Shown: piece after piece, positions 55,389-64,000 of the stretch
Position numbering within the stretch: the stretch's first letter is position 1
Layout of the letters: the number at the start of each line of letters is the position of its first letter
The notes under the pieces: model-generated
Databases searched by the model: none
Seen by the model: the letters and a program-made list of their open reading frames with translations, nothing else
Told to the model about the DNA's origin: nothing
Program-made: the position numbers and the translations under genes
DNA from: Sphingomonas sp. 28-66-16
GTDB lineage: Bacteria > Pseudomonadota > Alphaproteobacteria > Sphingomonadales > Sphingomonadaceae
NCBI GenBank assembly: GCA_002281485.1
Contig: NCGF01000009.1
Span: 46,609 to 110,608, forward strand
Length of the DNA: 64,000 bases
Direction of reading: 5' to 3'

Positions 55389-56345
55389 ATGGACCGGGGG
55401 GCAGAAATCATTCAAGTGCGCATCGCCGGCGAAGCCAATGGCTGGCGGCTCGATCGCGCGCTTGCCGACGGCGCGCCCTCGCTGTCGCGCGAACGACTGA
55501 AGGCGTTGATGGCAGCGGGCAATGTCGCCGACGCGGCGGGGATCACGGCATCCGATCCTGCGCGCAAGGCCGTTGGCGGACAGATCTTCAACGTCACCCT
55601 GCCCGCACCGACGCCGCTGGCCAACGAAGCGCAGGACATCGCGCTCAACATCGTCTTCGAGGACGAGCATCTGATCGTGATCGACAAGCCCGCCGGACTG
55701 GTGGTCCACCCGGCGGCGGGCAATCTCGATGGCACGCTGGTCAATGCGCTGCTGCACCACTGCGCAGGGCAGTTGTCGGGCATCGGTGGCGTCGCCCGGC
55801 CGGGGATCGTCCATCGGATCGACAAGGACACATCGGGGCTGATGGTCGCCGCCAAATCGGATGCCGCGCATCTCGGGCTGGCGGCCCAGTTCGCCGCGCA
55901 TACGATCGACCGGCGCTATCGCGCGATCGTCCAGGGGCGGCCCAATCCGGCCGAGGGGACGATCGATGCCCCGCTCGCGCGGTCACCGTCAAATCGCAAG
56001 AAGATCGCGATCGTCGCCGGCGGCAAACATGCGATCACGCATTACCGGATGATCAGGCCGTTGCGGCAGGCGGCGCTGATCGAATGCCGGCTCGAAACCG
56101 GGCGGACGCATCAGGTCCGCGTGCATATGGCATCGATCGGCAATGCCCTGCTCGGCGATCCGGTTTACGGGGGAACCAAACATCCGCACCGAGCGCTTCT
56201 CGACTCGATCGGTTTTCGGCGTCAGGCGCTGCACGCGGCGCGTCTGGGCTTTGTTCACCCGGTAAAAAGTAACGCTTTGGCGTTTGAAAGCGAAATACCT
56301 GCGGACATGCAGGCGCTCTACGATACAATCGTTGGTATGTATTGA
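55389..56345 (+). CDS. rluD: 23S rRNA pseudouridine synthase RluD family
   Basis: 318-residue enzyme with an N-terminal S4 domain (about 15-75), the catalytic block HRIDKDTSGLMVAAKS containing the active-site Asp, DRRYRAIVQGRP, and RTHQVRVHMASIG and PVYGG near the end. Modifies uridines in helix 69 of 23S rRNA. The ATG at 55389 removes an unlikely upstream extension. rpoH follows after 49 bases. Confidence 0.93.
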   Translation: MDRGAEIIQVRIAGEANGWRLDRALADGAPSLSRERLKALMAAGNVADAAGITASDPARKAVGGQIFNVTLPAPTPLANEAQDIALNIVFEDEHLIVIDKPAGLVVHPAAGNLDGTLVNALLHHCAGQLSGIGGVARPGIVHRIDKDTSGLMVAAKSDAAHLGLAAQFAAHTIDRRYRAIVQGRPNPAEGTIDAPLARSPSNRKKIAIVAGGKHAITHYRMIRPLRQAALIECRLETGRTHQVRVHMASIGNALLGDPVYGGTKHPHRALLDSIGFRRQALHAARLGFVHPVKSNALAFESEIPADMQALYDTIVGMY

Positions 56346-56394
56346 GACGCATCGAGTCTTTTGGCACGAGCGTCTTTCGACAAAGGGAGTTTTG

Positions 56395-57303
56395 ATGATG
56401 GCAAGCGGCAGCAACGTCCCAGCGACGATTCCCGCCCTCGGCGGCGAAGCGAGCCTCAATCGCTATCTGTCCGAGATCAAGAAATTTCCGATCCTCGCGC
56501 CCGAGCAGGAATATATGCTCGCCAAGCGCTTCGAGGAGCATGGCGACACCGATGCGGCGGCGCAGCTCGTCACGTCGCATCTTCGCCTCGTCGCGAAGAT
56601 CGCGATGGGCTATCGCGGCTATGGCCTGCCGGTCAGCGAGCTGATTTCCGAGGGGAATATCGGCCTTATGCAGGGCGTGAAGAAGTTCGAGGCCGATCGC
56701 GGCTTCCGCCTCGCAACCTATGCAATGTGGTGGATCCGCGCGTCGATCCAGGAGTTTATCCTGCGTTCGTGGAGCCTCGTGAAGATGGGCACCACCGCTG
56801 CGCAGAAGAAGCTGTTCTTCAACCTGCGCCGGATGAAGGCCAAGCTCGACGCGTTCGAGGATGGCGACCTTCGCCCCGAGGATCTTGCCAAGATCGCCAA
56901 GGACCTGGGCGTCACCGAGGCCGAAGTGACGAGCATGAACCGTCGCATGGCGATGGGCGGCGATACGTCGCTCAACGTGCCGATGCGCGAGGATGGCGAA
57001 GGCCAGTGGCAGGATTGGCTGCAGGATGACGCCCCGCTGCAGGATGCGGTGGTCGCCGAAGCGCAGGAGGCCGATGTCCGCCACACGATGCTCGTCTCGG
57101 CGATGGACGACCTCAACGAACGCGAAAAGCACATCCTGACCGAGCGCCGGCTGACCGACGACCCCAAGACGCTCGAGGAGCTGAGCCAGGTGTACGGCGT
57201 CAGCCGCGAGCGCGTCCGCCAGATCGAGGTACGCGCGTTCGAAAAGCTGCAAAAGGCGATGATGCGGCTCGCCGGCGACAAGCGGATGCTCGCCGCCAGC
57301 TGA
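56395..57303 (+). CDS. rpoH: RNA polymerase sigma factor sigma-32
   Basis: 302-residue heat-shock sigma factor. Regions 1.2-2 (LNRYLSEIKKFPILAPEQEY, YRGYGLPVSELISEGNIGLM), the RpoH box QKKLFFNLRRMK, and region 4 (RVRQIEVRAFEKLQKAM) are all present. Its regulation is often post-transcriptional, but no such structure is evident here. GGGAG precedes the double ATG at 56395/56398. Confidence 0.97.
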   Translation: MMASGSNVPATIPALGGEASLNRYLSEIKKFPILAPEQEYMLAKRFEEHGDTDAAAQLVTSHLRLVAKIAMGYRGYGLPVSELISEGNIGLMQGVKKFEADRGFRLATYAMWWIRASIQEFILRSWSLVKMGTTAAQKKLFFNLRRMKAKLDAFEDGDLRPEDLAKIAKDLGVTEAEVTSMNRRMAMGGDTSLNVPMREDGEGQWQDWLQDDAPLQDAVVAEAQEADVRHTMLVSAMDDLNEREKHILTERRLTDDPKTLEELSQVYGVSRERVRQIEVRAFEKLQKAMMRLAGDKRMLAAS

Positions 57304-57395
57304 TCGCGCTTCCCGGGACGATCCGCCCGCAGCGCGCCGCGCGGCACGATCAGCGCACTTGATCCGGGCGGCGGCTTCGTGCCACTCGCCGAAGC

Positions 57396-58073
57396 ATGAT
57401 CGCCCGGATCGTCTCCTTGCTGGCAAAGATCGTGATCGGCGCGCTGCTCGCGTCGGTGCTCTGGGTGGTCGTCTATCGCTTCGTGGCGCCGCCGATCACC
57501 TTCACCATGATCGGCGATGCGCTGGGCGGGCACAGCATCAGCAAGCGCTGGATGCCGCTTTCGCGAATCGATCCGAATATGGCCCGCGCCGCGATTGCCG
57601 GCGAAGACGCGCGCTTCTGCACGCATCACGGCTTCGACTTCGAGGCGATCGCCAAAGCCTATGCGCGTACCCAGCGCGACGGGCGGCTGCGCGGCGGATC
57701 GACGATCAGCCAGCAGACCGCCAAGAACGCCTTTCTGTTCCAGGGCGGCGGCTACGCCCGCAAGGCGCTCGAGGCCTATTTCACTTTCCTGATCGAGACG
57801 CTCTGGGGAAAGCGGCGGATCATGGAGGTCTATCTCAACATCGCCGAAACGGGCATCGGCACCTACGGCGTCAACGCCGGCGCGATGCGCTATTTCGGCC
57901 ATGACGCGTCGCATCTCACCAGCGCCGAGGCCGGCCGGATCGCCGCCGTGCTGCCACTGCCGAAAAAGCGTGCCGCGATCGCGCCGAGGGGATTTACGAG
58001 GCGCCACGGCAACGCGATCTCCAAGCGCGTCGGAGTCGTCAGGAATGACGGGCTCGACTCCTGCCTTCGTTAG
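57396..58073 (+). CDS. mtgA: monofunctional peptidoglycan glycosyltransferase
   Basis: 225-residue inner-membrane enzyme of family GT51 that polymerises lipid II. It has one N-terminal membrane helix (IVSLLAKIVIGALLASVLWVVVY), EDARFCTHHGFDFEAI with the catalytic Glu, RGGSTISQQTAKN, and MEVYLNIAETGIGTYGVNAGA. No transpeptidase domain follows, so it is the MtgA-type. Reads rightward after rpoH (92-base gap) and converges with the YbaB gene. Confidence 0.96.
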   Translation: MIARIVSLLAKIVIGALLASVLWVVVYRFVAPPITFTMIGDALGGHSISKRWMPLSRIDPNMARAAIAGEDARFCTHHGFDFEAIAKAYARTQRDGRLRGGSTISQQTAKNAFLFQGGGYARKALEAYFTFLIETLWGKRRIMEVYLNIAETGIGTYGVNAGAMRYFGHDASHLTSAEAGRIAAVLPLPKKRAAIAPRGFTRRHGNAISKRVGVVRNDGLDSCLR

Positions 58074-58160
58074 CAAGCGGATCTCGGCTGCGTCAGCTAT
58101 GGCGCACGGGTCACCAATGCTGTTCAGCGGGACGTCGGCCGCAAGACCGCCCTCCCGGGC

Positions 58161-58484
58161 TCAAAACGGCAGTTTGAATCCCGGCGGCAGCGGCAGGCCG
58201 CTCGTCATCTTGGACATTTCGGCGCTCGACGCGGCATCGGCCTTAGCGCGCGCGTCGTTGAGCGCGGCGGCGACGAGATCCTCAAGCATCGGCTTCTCGC
58301 TCGGCTGCATCAGCGAATCGTCGATCGCGACCGCGATGATCCGGCCTTTCGCCGAGGCGCGCACGGTGACGAGCCCGCCGCCCGCCACGCCTTCGACCTC
58401 GATATGATCGAGATTGGCTTGCGCCTTCTGCAGCTCGGCCTGGACGTTTTGCGCCATCGCCAGCATGTCTTCGATACCCTTCAT
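58161..58484 (-). CDS. YbaB/EbfC-family nucleoid-associated protein
   Basis: 107-residue DNA-binding protein with the YbaB fold: MAQNVQAELQKAQANLDHIEVEGVAGGGLVTV-type region, GRIIAVAIDDSL and EDLVAAALNDARAKA. It commonly sits behind dnaX and here overlaps dnaX by four bases in ATGA. Acts as a dimer that binds DNA without strong sequence preference. Confidence 0.95.
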   Translation of the reverse strand: MKGIEDMLAMAQNVQAELQKAQANLDHIEVEGVAGGGLVTVRASAKGRIIAVAIDDSLMQPSEKPMLEDLVAAALNDARAKADAASSAEMSKMTSGLPLPPGFKLPF

Positions 58485-60145
58485 GTGCCACTCCGTTCGG
58501 TCAGATTCCAGTCGATGATCTCGGCATCGGGAAATGCCGCCAGCGCCGCCTTGACGATCGGCGCCTGCTTTACCCGTTCGAGCTCTTCGGCCCGCGCTCT
58601 GGCTTCGGCTTCGCGCATCGTCGGCGCGCCGGGGGCGTCGCTCACGCTGATCCGCCAGTTCGCCTTGGTCAGCCGCTTGAGCGCGTCCGCCAGATCACGA
58701 GTCAAATCCGCAGGCATCGGTTTGGTTGCGCTCAGCTCGATCTCGGGGGGCGCATAACGCACGACCCGTGCGGTCAGCCGGAGCCGCTCGGCGAGGCCCA
58801 TCTCGTTGGCCTTGTCGAGCAACGCCAGCATTGCGTCGAAGCTCTCCGGTAATGACGAGCCCGAGGCAGCGGTCGGCTGATCGGGCTGCCGCGCTTGGCT
58901 GACGGGCTGGGCAGCGGGCGCCGGGCCCGGGGAAGCACCGGTGTCGCCCCGCGCAAGCTGGCGCGCGAGATCGGCGGGATCGGGCAAGGTCGACGCGTGG
59001 ATCACCCGGAGCAGTGCCATTTCGCACGCCTCGATCGGCAGCGCGGCACGGGCGACTTCGTCATGGCCGCGCAGCAGCAATTGCCACAGCCGGTGCAGCG
59101 ACGCGTGCGATAGCGCCGCCGCCCAGCGGGCGATCGCCGCACGCTCCTCGGCCGATTGCGAGACATCGGCCGGCGTGCCGAGCTTGGCGAGGGTGATCGC
59201 ATGGACGGCCTCGAGCAACGACCGCAGGATGCTCTGCGGATCGACGCCGAGATCATATTGCGACCGCAGCGCCGCCAGCGCGCCAAGCCCGTTGCCGTCG
59301 AGCACCAGCCCGAGCAGATCGCGAATCGCGCCGCGATCCGACAGGCCGAGCATCTCGCGGACCTTGTCAGCGCGGACCGCGCCGCCGTCGATATCGGCAT
59401 GCGCGATCGCCTGATCGAGGATCGACAGCCCGTCGCGCGCCGATCCTTCGGCCGCGCGCGCAATGAGCGCGAGCGCCTCGGGCTCGGCCTCGACGCCCTC
59501 GGCCTCGACCACAAAAGCGAAATGCGCCGCGAGCTTGTCGCTGCCGATCCGGCGCAGATCGAAGCGCTGGCACCGCGACAGGACCGTCACCGGCACCTTG
59601 TCGACCTCTGTGGTCGCAAGCAGGAACTTCACATGCGGCGGCGGCTCTTCCAGCGTCTTGAGCAGCGCGTTGAACGCGGGCTTCGACATCATGTGGACTT
59701 CGTCGATGATGTACATCTTGTAGCGCGCCGACACCGCCGAGTAGCGCACCGCCTCGGTCATCTCGCGGACATTGTCGACGCCGTTGTTCGACGCGGCATC
59801 GATCTCGATGACGTCGATATGCCGCCCCTCGGCAATCGCCCGGCAAGGTTCGCAGACGCCGCACGGGTCGATCGTCGGCCCGCCCTCGCCGTCCGGGCCG
59901 ATACAGTTGAGCGCCTTGGCGATCAGCCGCGCGGTCGAGGTCTTGCCGACGCCGCGCACGCCGGTGAGCAGAAACGCGTGCGCGAGCCGCCCGCGCCTGA
60001 TCGCGTTGCCGAGCGTCGTCACCATCGCATCCTGGCCGATCAGCTCGGCGAAATTCTGCGGGCGATATTTGCGCGCCAGCACGCGGTACGCCTCGGGCTT
60101 TGCCGGCTGGGGCGGTTCACCAAGATCGAGGAAGGAGTCGGCCAT
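58481..60145 (-). CDS. dnaX: DNA polymerase III subunits gamma/tau
   Basis: Clamp-loader ATPase of 554 residues. N-terminal AAA+ domain with P-loop GVRGVGKT at 62-69, zinc-binding Cys cluster (CGVCEPC), Walker B IDEVHMMSKPAFN, then SSRC-like CQRFDLRR, a collar domain and a divergent tail for polymerase contact. The tau-like tail is shorter than in E. coli. It follows the SRP RNA on the same strand by 232 bases. Confidence 0.96.
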   Translation of the reverse strand: MADSFLDLGEPPQPAKPEAYRVLARKYRPQNFAELIGQDAMVTTLGNAIRRGRLAHAFLLTGVRGVGKTSTARLIAKALNCIGPDGEGGPTIDPCGVCEPCRAIAEGRHIDVIEIDAASNNGVDNVREMTEAVRYSAVSARYKMYIIDEVHMMSKPAFNALLKTLEEPPPHVKFLLATTEVDKVPVTVLSRCQRFDLRRIGSDKLAAHFAFVVEAEGVEAEPEALALIARAAEGSARDGLSILDQAIAHADIDGGAVRADKVREMLGLSDRGAIRDLLGLVLDGNGLGALAALRSQYDLGVDPQSILRSLLEAVHAITLAKLGTPADVSQSAEERAAIARWAAALSHASLHRLWQLLLRGHDEVARAALPIEACEMALLRVIHASTLPDPADLARQLARGDTGASPGPAPAAQPVSQARQPDQPTAASGSSLPESFDAMLALLDKANEMGLAERLRLTARVVRYAPPEIELSATKPMPADLTRDLADALKRLTKANWRISVSDAPGAPTMREAEARARAEELERVKQAPIVKAALAAFPDAEIIDWNLTERSGT

Positions 60146-60377
60146 CGCCCCTATCTAGGGACAGGCGACGCCGATGTCGAAGGGGGTTGAGCGGGAGAAA
60201 TCCTGAGGGTCGGCGCTTTTTTGTAGGCGGCGGCGGACGGGCTATGCGCGGGGTCCCGGGGGGAGTTGCGGAGGGGGCGTGGCGCCGCGGCCAAGCCGCG
60301 TCGTCGGTGGGGGCTTTGCCCCGCCGGCCGCGCTTGCGTGTGTGCGGCGATGCGCCGCATCTCGCGCCCTGCGCGGT

Positions 60378-60466
60378 GGGAGCCGGGACGACCCGTTGCG
60401 AAATCGTTGTGGCTGCTGCCTTCCGGCCCTGACCAGGTTGGCGACGGCACCGCCCGCCCGACTCCC
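60378..60466 (-). ncRNA. ffs: signal recognition particle RNA, small bacterial type
   Basis: Reverse strand hairpin whose ends pair as GGGAG/CTCCC. The core GGTCAGGGCCGGAAGGCAGCAGCC contains the tetraloop region that binds Ffh. About 89 nt, close to the E. coli 4.5S RNA. It lies 232 bases upstream of dnaX; the gap between them (60146-60377) is very GC-rich, holds a GCGGCG-CGCCGC hairpin, and shows no coding frame I trust. Confidence 0.95.
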
Positions 60467-60504
60467 AAGGCGCATATGGGGGAGTCGGGCGGAGGGATCA
60501 AGTT

Positions 60505-60747
60505 CTAGTAGCGAACGCGGATCGTGCGGCAGGTGCGGATGCGGCGATGGTGGCGATAGGTCACCTTGCAGACGCGGCGATTGCGATAATGGCCCCAGCG
60601 ATTACCGTGGCGGACCGTCTGGGTCCGGTGCGTGACGACGACGCGGCGCTCGGTATGGACGGCGCGCTGCTGCGCGCCGGCGGCGGTTGGCGAGAGCATG
60701 GCGGCGGCGCCGAGCAGTCCGGCGGAGATCAGAGCGACAATCTTCAT
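60505..60747 (-). CDS. small exported Arg/His-rich protein
   Basis: 80-residue protein with a signal peptide (ALISAGLLGAAAMLSPTAAGA) and a highly basic mature part rich in Arg, His and Tyr (VVVTHRTQTVRHGNRWGHY, VTYRHHRRIRTCRTIRVRY) with two Cys. No family is evident. AAAGGA precedes the ATG at 60747 by nine bases. It sits between the SRP RNA and the ferredoxin gene on the reverse strand. Confidence 0.7.
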   Translation of the reverse strand: MKIVALISAGLLGAAAMLSPTAAGAQQRAVHTERRVVVTHRTQTVRHGNRWGHYRNRRVCKVTYRHHRRIRTCRTIRVRY

Positions 60748-60791
60748 GGCGACCATTCCTTTGCGTGCAAAAGGCACTGAGCGCACAATGA

Positions 60792-61124
60792 TCAGCGGCC
60801 CTGCATGTTCCGTGTCTCGCGCGGGATCCGGACGGTCAAACTCTCCAGCGCGTCGTCGAGCCATATCTGGCAGGCCAGCCGGCTCGTCCGCGTCGCGCCC
60901 ATCGCGAGATCGAGCATATCTTCCTCCTCCTCGCGCGCCGGCTCGAGCTTGGCGAAATCGGCCGCATCGACGATCACGTGACAGGTCGAGCACGCCATCT
61001 GCCCCTCGCATGTGCCTTCGAGCGGCTGACCGTCGGCCTGGGCGATATCGAGCAGCCGCTCGCCGGCGCTCGCCGACACGTCGCGCACCGAGCCGTCGAC
61101 GGCGATGAAGCGGACGCGGATCAT
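60792..61124 (-). CDS. 2Fe-2S ferredoxin, adrenodoxin type
   Basis: 110-residue plant/vertebrate-type ferredoxin with the cluster ligands CEGQMACSTC and a later ACQ. The C-terminal helix/LTVRIP region is typical of adrenodoxin-like ferredoxins that supply electrons to iron-sulfur assembly. ATGA overlap with the upstream cysteine desulfurase gene puts it in the same operon. Confidence 0.95.
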   Translation of the reverse strand: MIRVRFIAVDGSVRDVSASAGERLLDIAQADGQPLEGTCEGQMACSTCHVIVDAADFAKLEPAREEEEDMLDLAMGATRTSRLACQIWLDDALESLTVRIPRETRNMQGR

Positions 61125-62227
61125 GCCCCCCTCTCCTGCGCGATCATCTCCTGCGCGGCAGCCGCCTTCTTGATGCGATCGATCGCGGTCACCCAATCCT
61201 CCTCGCTGGTATAGCGGCCGAAGCCGAGCCTGATGCTCGATCGCGCCTGTTGCTCGCTCAAGCCGATCGCACGCAGCACATGGCTCGACCGGCCCGAACC
61301 GCTCGCACAGGCCGAGCCCGCCGAAAAGGCGATATCGCGGCAGTCGCTCATCAGCCGCGCGACGTCGAGCCCGTCGCGGCGGATGTTGAGATTGCCGTGG
61401 TAGCGGTGCGCGGTCGATCCATTGATCGTCCAGCCGGGGCCGAATTGCTGCCGCGCGATGCCGAACAGCTGCTCGACATGCGCGCAATCGATGGCGGCCC
61501 GCGCATGCATCAGCTGGGCCGCGACCCCGAAACCGGCACAGAGCGCGGGCGACAACGTCCCCGACCGGCCAAGCCCTTCCTGCCCGCCGCCGTGCAGCAG
61601 CGGCGCCAGAGCGACGCCGTCGCGCACCCACAGCGCGCCCACGCCCTTCGGCCCGTGGATCTTGTGCGCGGAGACCGCGATCATGTCGCACCCTTCCGGA
61701 ATCGGCACCCGGCCATAGCCCTGCACCGCGTCACAGAGCAGCAGCGCGCCGGCAGCGTGCGCCAGCGCCGCCAGTTCGCCCATCGGCTGGATCACGCCGA
61801 TCTCGTTGTTGACGAGCATCGCCGCGACCAGCCCGGTGCCCGGGCCGATCGCGCGTGCGGCCTCGGCGAGATCGATCAGCCCGTCGCGGCCGACCGGCAG
61901 GATCGTGACCGCCCTGCCCGCCCGGCGCAACGCCTCGGCGGTATCGAGCACGGCGGCATGCTCGGTCGCGATCGTCACGATCGGGCCATCGGTGCCCTTG
62001 ATCGCCCAGTTGAGCGCCTCGGTCGCGCCGCTGGTGAAGCCGATCGCACCGCCCGACGGGAGCAGCGTCGCCACTCGATCGCGCGCCACCTCCACTGCCG
62101 CTTTCGCCGCGCGCCCGGGGGCGTGGGCGGCATGCGGATTGGCATGGCCCTCCCGCAGCCAGGGCAGCATCGCCTCGAGCGCCTCGGGCGCGAGCGGTGT
62201 CGTCGCCTGATAGTCGAGATAGATCAC
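61121..62227 (-). CDS. cysteine desulfurase (second of tandem pair)
   Basis: 368-residue PLP-dependent class V aminotransferase-fold enzyme. PLP lysine in AVSAHKIHGPKGVGALW, PLP-binding region with His-Asp-type ATEHAAVL and CDAVQGYGR, and catalytic Cys in FSAGSACASGSGRSSHVL. Removes sulfur from cysteine for Fe-S cluster and thiolation pathways. The GTG start overlaps the upstream paralogue in GTGA. The C-terminal regions of the two enzymes differ; specialised acceptors are likely. Confidence 0.93.
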   Translation of the reverse strand: MIYLDYQATTPLAPEALEAMLPWLREGHANPHAAHAPGRAAKAAVEVARDRVATLLPSGGAIGFTSGATEALNWAIKGTDGPIVTIATEHAAVLDTAEALRRAGRAVTILPVGRDGLIDLAEAARAIGPGTGLVAAMLVNNEIGVIQPMGELAALAHAAGALLLCDAVQGYGRVPIPEGCDMIAVSAHKIHGPKGVGALWVRDGVALAPLLHGGGQEGLGRSGTLSPALCAGFGVAAQLMHARAAIDCAHVEQLFGIARQQFGPGWTINGSTAHRYHGNLNIRRDGLDVARLMSDCRDIAFSAGSACASGSGRSSHVLRAIGLSEQQARSSIRLGFGRYTSEEDWVTAIDRIKKAAAAQEMIAQERGA

Positions 62228-63297
62228 GCCGCGCGCCTGGCCGCGTCATGCGCGACCTCGAGCCACGCCTCGCGGAAGGCGTCGATTTCCTCGGGCGTGG
62301 TATTCCACCCGAAACTGACCCGGATCGTGCGGGACGCGGTATCCTCATTCACCCCGAACGCTTCGAGTGCGCGGCTGCGCTTGAGCGTCCCCGACGAACA
62401 GGCGCTGCCGGCGGAGACCGCGAACCCCATCGCATCGAAGCGGATCAGCTGCGCGGCGGCGGACATATTGGGCATGGCGACGGCAAGGATGTGCGATGAT
62501 TGGGCGCCCGGCGCGATGACGTCGCCCGCCGCCGCAAAAATCTCGGTCAGCCTGAATCGCTCGTCGACCGTGGTTTGCCAGCGATCGAGCCCGCTGGCAT
62601 CGATCGCGGCGGCGAGCCCCATCGCCCCCGGCAAATTCTCGGTCCCCATCCGATAGCCATATTCATGTCCGCCGATCGGCTCCAAGGTCCCCAGATCGCG
62701 GACCAACAGTGCGCCAATCCCCGGCGGACCGCCAACCTTGTGCCCCGACAAGACGATCATATCGGCATCGGGCAGCGGATATTTTCCGATCGACTGCGAA
62801 CAATCGCTCAGCAACAGCGCACCGGCTTCGCGCAGCCGATCGATCGTCGCGGGGTGCTGGTATGAGATCAGCTGGGTGCCGGTTTCCGAATTGGTCTTCT
62901 GGATGGCGAAGATCGCGCGGCCCGGCTTGTCGAGGTAGCGGGCGAGACAAGCGGCGTCGGGCTCACCCTGCACGATCGGCAAAACCTCCGCCCCCGGCGC
63001 CGCCCGGAAAACCGCGTCATGCTCGACCGCGCTGACGATCCGCCGCTCGACCTTCGCCCGGTTGAGCGCAATCCACAGCGCCTCGCTCGCCCCGCTGGTG
63101 AAGATCAGCTCGCCGGTCCAGCCGAGCGCCGCCTTGATCCGCGCCCGCGCCTCCTCCAGCGCCGCGCGCGCCGCGCGGCCTTCGGCATGCGGGCTCGACG
63201 GGTTCGCCCAGCGCGCCATCCCCTCCGCCACCGCCGCGATCGCTTCGGGGCGCATCGGCGTGGTCGCGGCGTGATCGAGATAGACGCGCTTTTTCAC
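62224..63297 (-). CDS. cysteine desulfurase (first of tandem pair)
   Basis: 357-residue paralogue of the downstream enzyme: GTG start KKRVYLDHAATTPMRPEAI, PLP lysine in LSGHKVGGPPGIGALL, GTENLPGAMGLAAAI, and catalytic Cys in VSAGSACSSGTLKRSRAL. The GTG at 63297 removes a 12-residue N-terminal extension with no homologous motif. Tandem paralogues beside a ferredoxin and an alpha/beta-hydrolase look like the alphaproteobacterial isc/suf start region, with other suf genes expected to the right of the window. Confidence 0.93.
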   Translation of the reverse strand: MKKRVYLDHAATTPMRPEAIAAVAEGMARWANPSSPHAEGRAARAALEEARARIKAALGWTGELIFTSGASEALWIALNRAKVERRIVSAVEHDAVFRAAPGAEVLPIVQGEPDAACLARYLDKPGRAIFAIQKTNSETGTQLISYQHPATIDRLREAGALLLSDCSQSIGKYPLPDADMIVLSGHKVGGPPGIGALLVRDLGTLEPIGGHEYGYRMGTENLPGAMGLAAAIDASGLDRWQTTVDERFRLTEIFAAAGDVIAPGAQSSHILAVAMPNMSAAAQLIRFDAMGFAVSAGSACSSGTLKRSRALEAFGVNEDTASRTIRVSFGWNTTPEEIDAFREAWLEVAHDAARRAA

Positions 63298-63324
63298 GCG
63301 GCCACCCCTAGCCGCCCGCAATGA

Positions 63325-63352
63325 TTGCGCCAAGCCGCGCCTTTCCTATATA
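63325..63352 (+). promoter_or_regulatory. putative sigma-70 promoter for alpha/beta hydrolase gene
   Basis: TTGCGC, 16-base spacer, TATATA (63347-63352), about 52 bases before the hydrolase ATG. Confidence 0.45.
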
Positions 63353-63403
63353 GGCGCGCATCCCGTGCCGCAGCGCGCGCCAGCTTTTACGTCAGCAGGT
63401 CCC

Positions 63404-64000
63404 ATGCCAGAAGTCATTTTCCCCGGCCCCGATGGCCGTCTCGAAGGCCGTTTCTCGCCGCCGCCGCGCCCGCGCGCCCCCGTGGCGATGATCCTGCACC
63501 CGCACCCGTCCTCGGGCGGGACGATGAACAACCGGATCGTGCAGGAGCTCTACAAGACCTTCCAGCGCCGCGGTTTCGCGACGCTCCGCTTCAATTTCCG
63601 CGGCGTCGGCAAGAGCCAGGGCACGTTCGACAATGGCGTCGGCGAGCTCTCGGACGCGGCATCCGCGCTCGACTGGGTGCAGAGCATCCACCCCGAAGCC
63701 TCGACCACCTGGATCGCCGGGGTCAGCTTCGGCGCCTGGATCGGCATGCAGCTGCTGATGCGCCGCCCGGAAATCCGCGGCTTCATCTCGATCGCGCCAC
63801 CCGCCAACATGTATGATTTCACCTTCCTGGCGCCGTGCCCCTCCTCGGGCATCATCATCCAGGGCGAAGGCGACGAGGTCGTGACGCCGATCGCGGTGCA
63901 GAAGCTGGTCGACAAGCTGCGCACGCAAAAGCACATCACCATCCACCACGACGTGCTGCCGCGCGCGAACCATTTCTTCGAGCATGAAATGCCCGAGCTG
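63404..64000 (+). CDS. alpha/beta hydrolase (3' end beyond window)
   Basis: The first 199 residues of an alpha/beta-hydrolase-fold protein, open to the window edge. It has AMILHPHPSSGGTMNNRIV with the oxyanion-hole region, LRFNFRGVGKSQGTFDN, the nucleophile elbow GVSFGAW (Ser) and GIIIQGEGDEVVTP with the acidic residue. The catalytic His would lie near ANHFFE at the edge. It is divergent from the cysteine desulfurase pair. Similar hydrolases often adjoin suf genes in alphaproteobacteria, but their substrate is unclear. Confidence 0.88.
   Translation, partial: MPEVIFPGPDGRLEGRFSPPPRPRAPVAMILHPHPSSGGTMNNRIVQELYKTFQRRGFATLRFNFRGVGKSQGTFDNGVGELSDAASALDWVQSIHPEASTTWIAGVSFGAWIGMQLLMRRPEIRGFISIAPPANMYDFTFLAPCPSSGIIIQGEGDEVVTPIAVQKLVDKLRTQKHITIHHDVLPRANHFFEHEMPEL

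Noticed and set aside
60151-60501. 116-codon reverse frame upstream of dnaX
   Set aside because: It overlaps the SRP RNA completely and its product is low-complexity Pro/Arg/Ser-rich.

Overview
The window looks like chromosomal backbone of an alphaproteobacterium of the order Sphingomonadales (Sphingomonas-like). This rests on high GC coding sequence, the order dusB-ntrB-ntrC-ntrY-ntrX-hfq-hflX typical of alphaproteobacteria, a ChpT phosphotransferase, a beta-barrel TonB-dependent receptor with the usual sphingomonad N-terminus, and an Hfq made of two fused Sm domains. No prophage, insertion sequence or CRISPR array is visible. The least conserved stretch is about 1.2 kb beside tRNA-Ser at the left edge.

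Left part (1-11.2 kb): the end of tamB, a poorly conserved stretch and tRNA-Ser come first. A long forward gene train follows, with most neighbours overlapping by a few bases or closely spaced: lytic transglycosylase, RlpA, D,D-carboxypeptidase, tmk, holB, metG, tatD, a metallo-hydrolase, a retropepsin-like protease and mazG. It couples wall remodelling to replication and tRNA charging. From 20.3 kb back to 11.2 kb the reverse strand carries the nitrogen and redox two-component systems NtrBC and NtrYX, then hfq and hflX.

Middle (20.4-46 kb): ispDF, cinA, lipA with a RatA/COQ10 protein, and a beta-carbonic anhydrase are followed by pyrB with a catalytically dead dihydroorotase partner. Next is a reverse-strand ParA / ribbon-helix-helix-like / SPOR-TPR trio facing a Sel1-SPOR protein. 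Then come serB and miaA sharing a start region, a folate operon (folE, a FolM-like reductase, folB), the TonB receptor with its own promoter and terminator, formaldehyde detoxification (fghA), a SWIB protein, tRNA-Arg, a comF-grxC-nitrilase-DUF1178 operon, a methyltransferase, a J-domain protein with a thin ferredoxin, and a SulP transporter coupled to a second carbonic anhydrase.

Right part (46-64 kb): rnpB and two signal-less peptidoglycan hydrolases lead into a reverse-strand run of JAMM protease, chpT, cheA, cheW, cheY, cheB and cheR. This puts the CtrA phosphorelay transmitter next to a compact chemotaxis set. Forward rluD, rpoH and mtgA follow, then reverse ybaB-type and dnaX genes with the SRP RNA, and finally a 2Fe-2S ferredoxin with two tandem cysteine desulfurases divergent from an alpha/beta hydrolase that runs off the window. 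This looks like the edge of an iron-sulfur assembly locus.

The features most worth a second look are the ParA/RHH/SPOR module with a CtrA-like box, the double Hfq, the CheA with two CheW-like domains and a degenerate tail, and the dead dihydroorotase.
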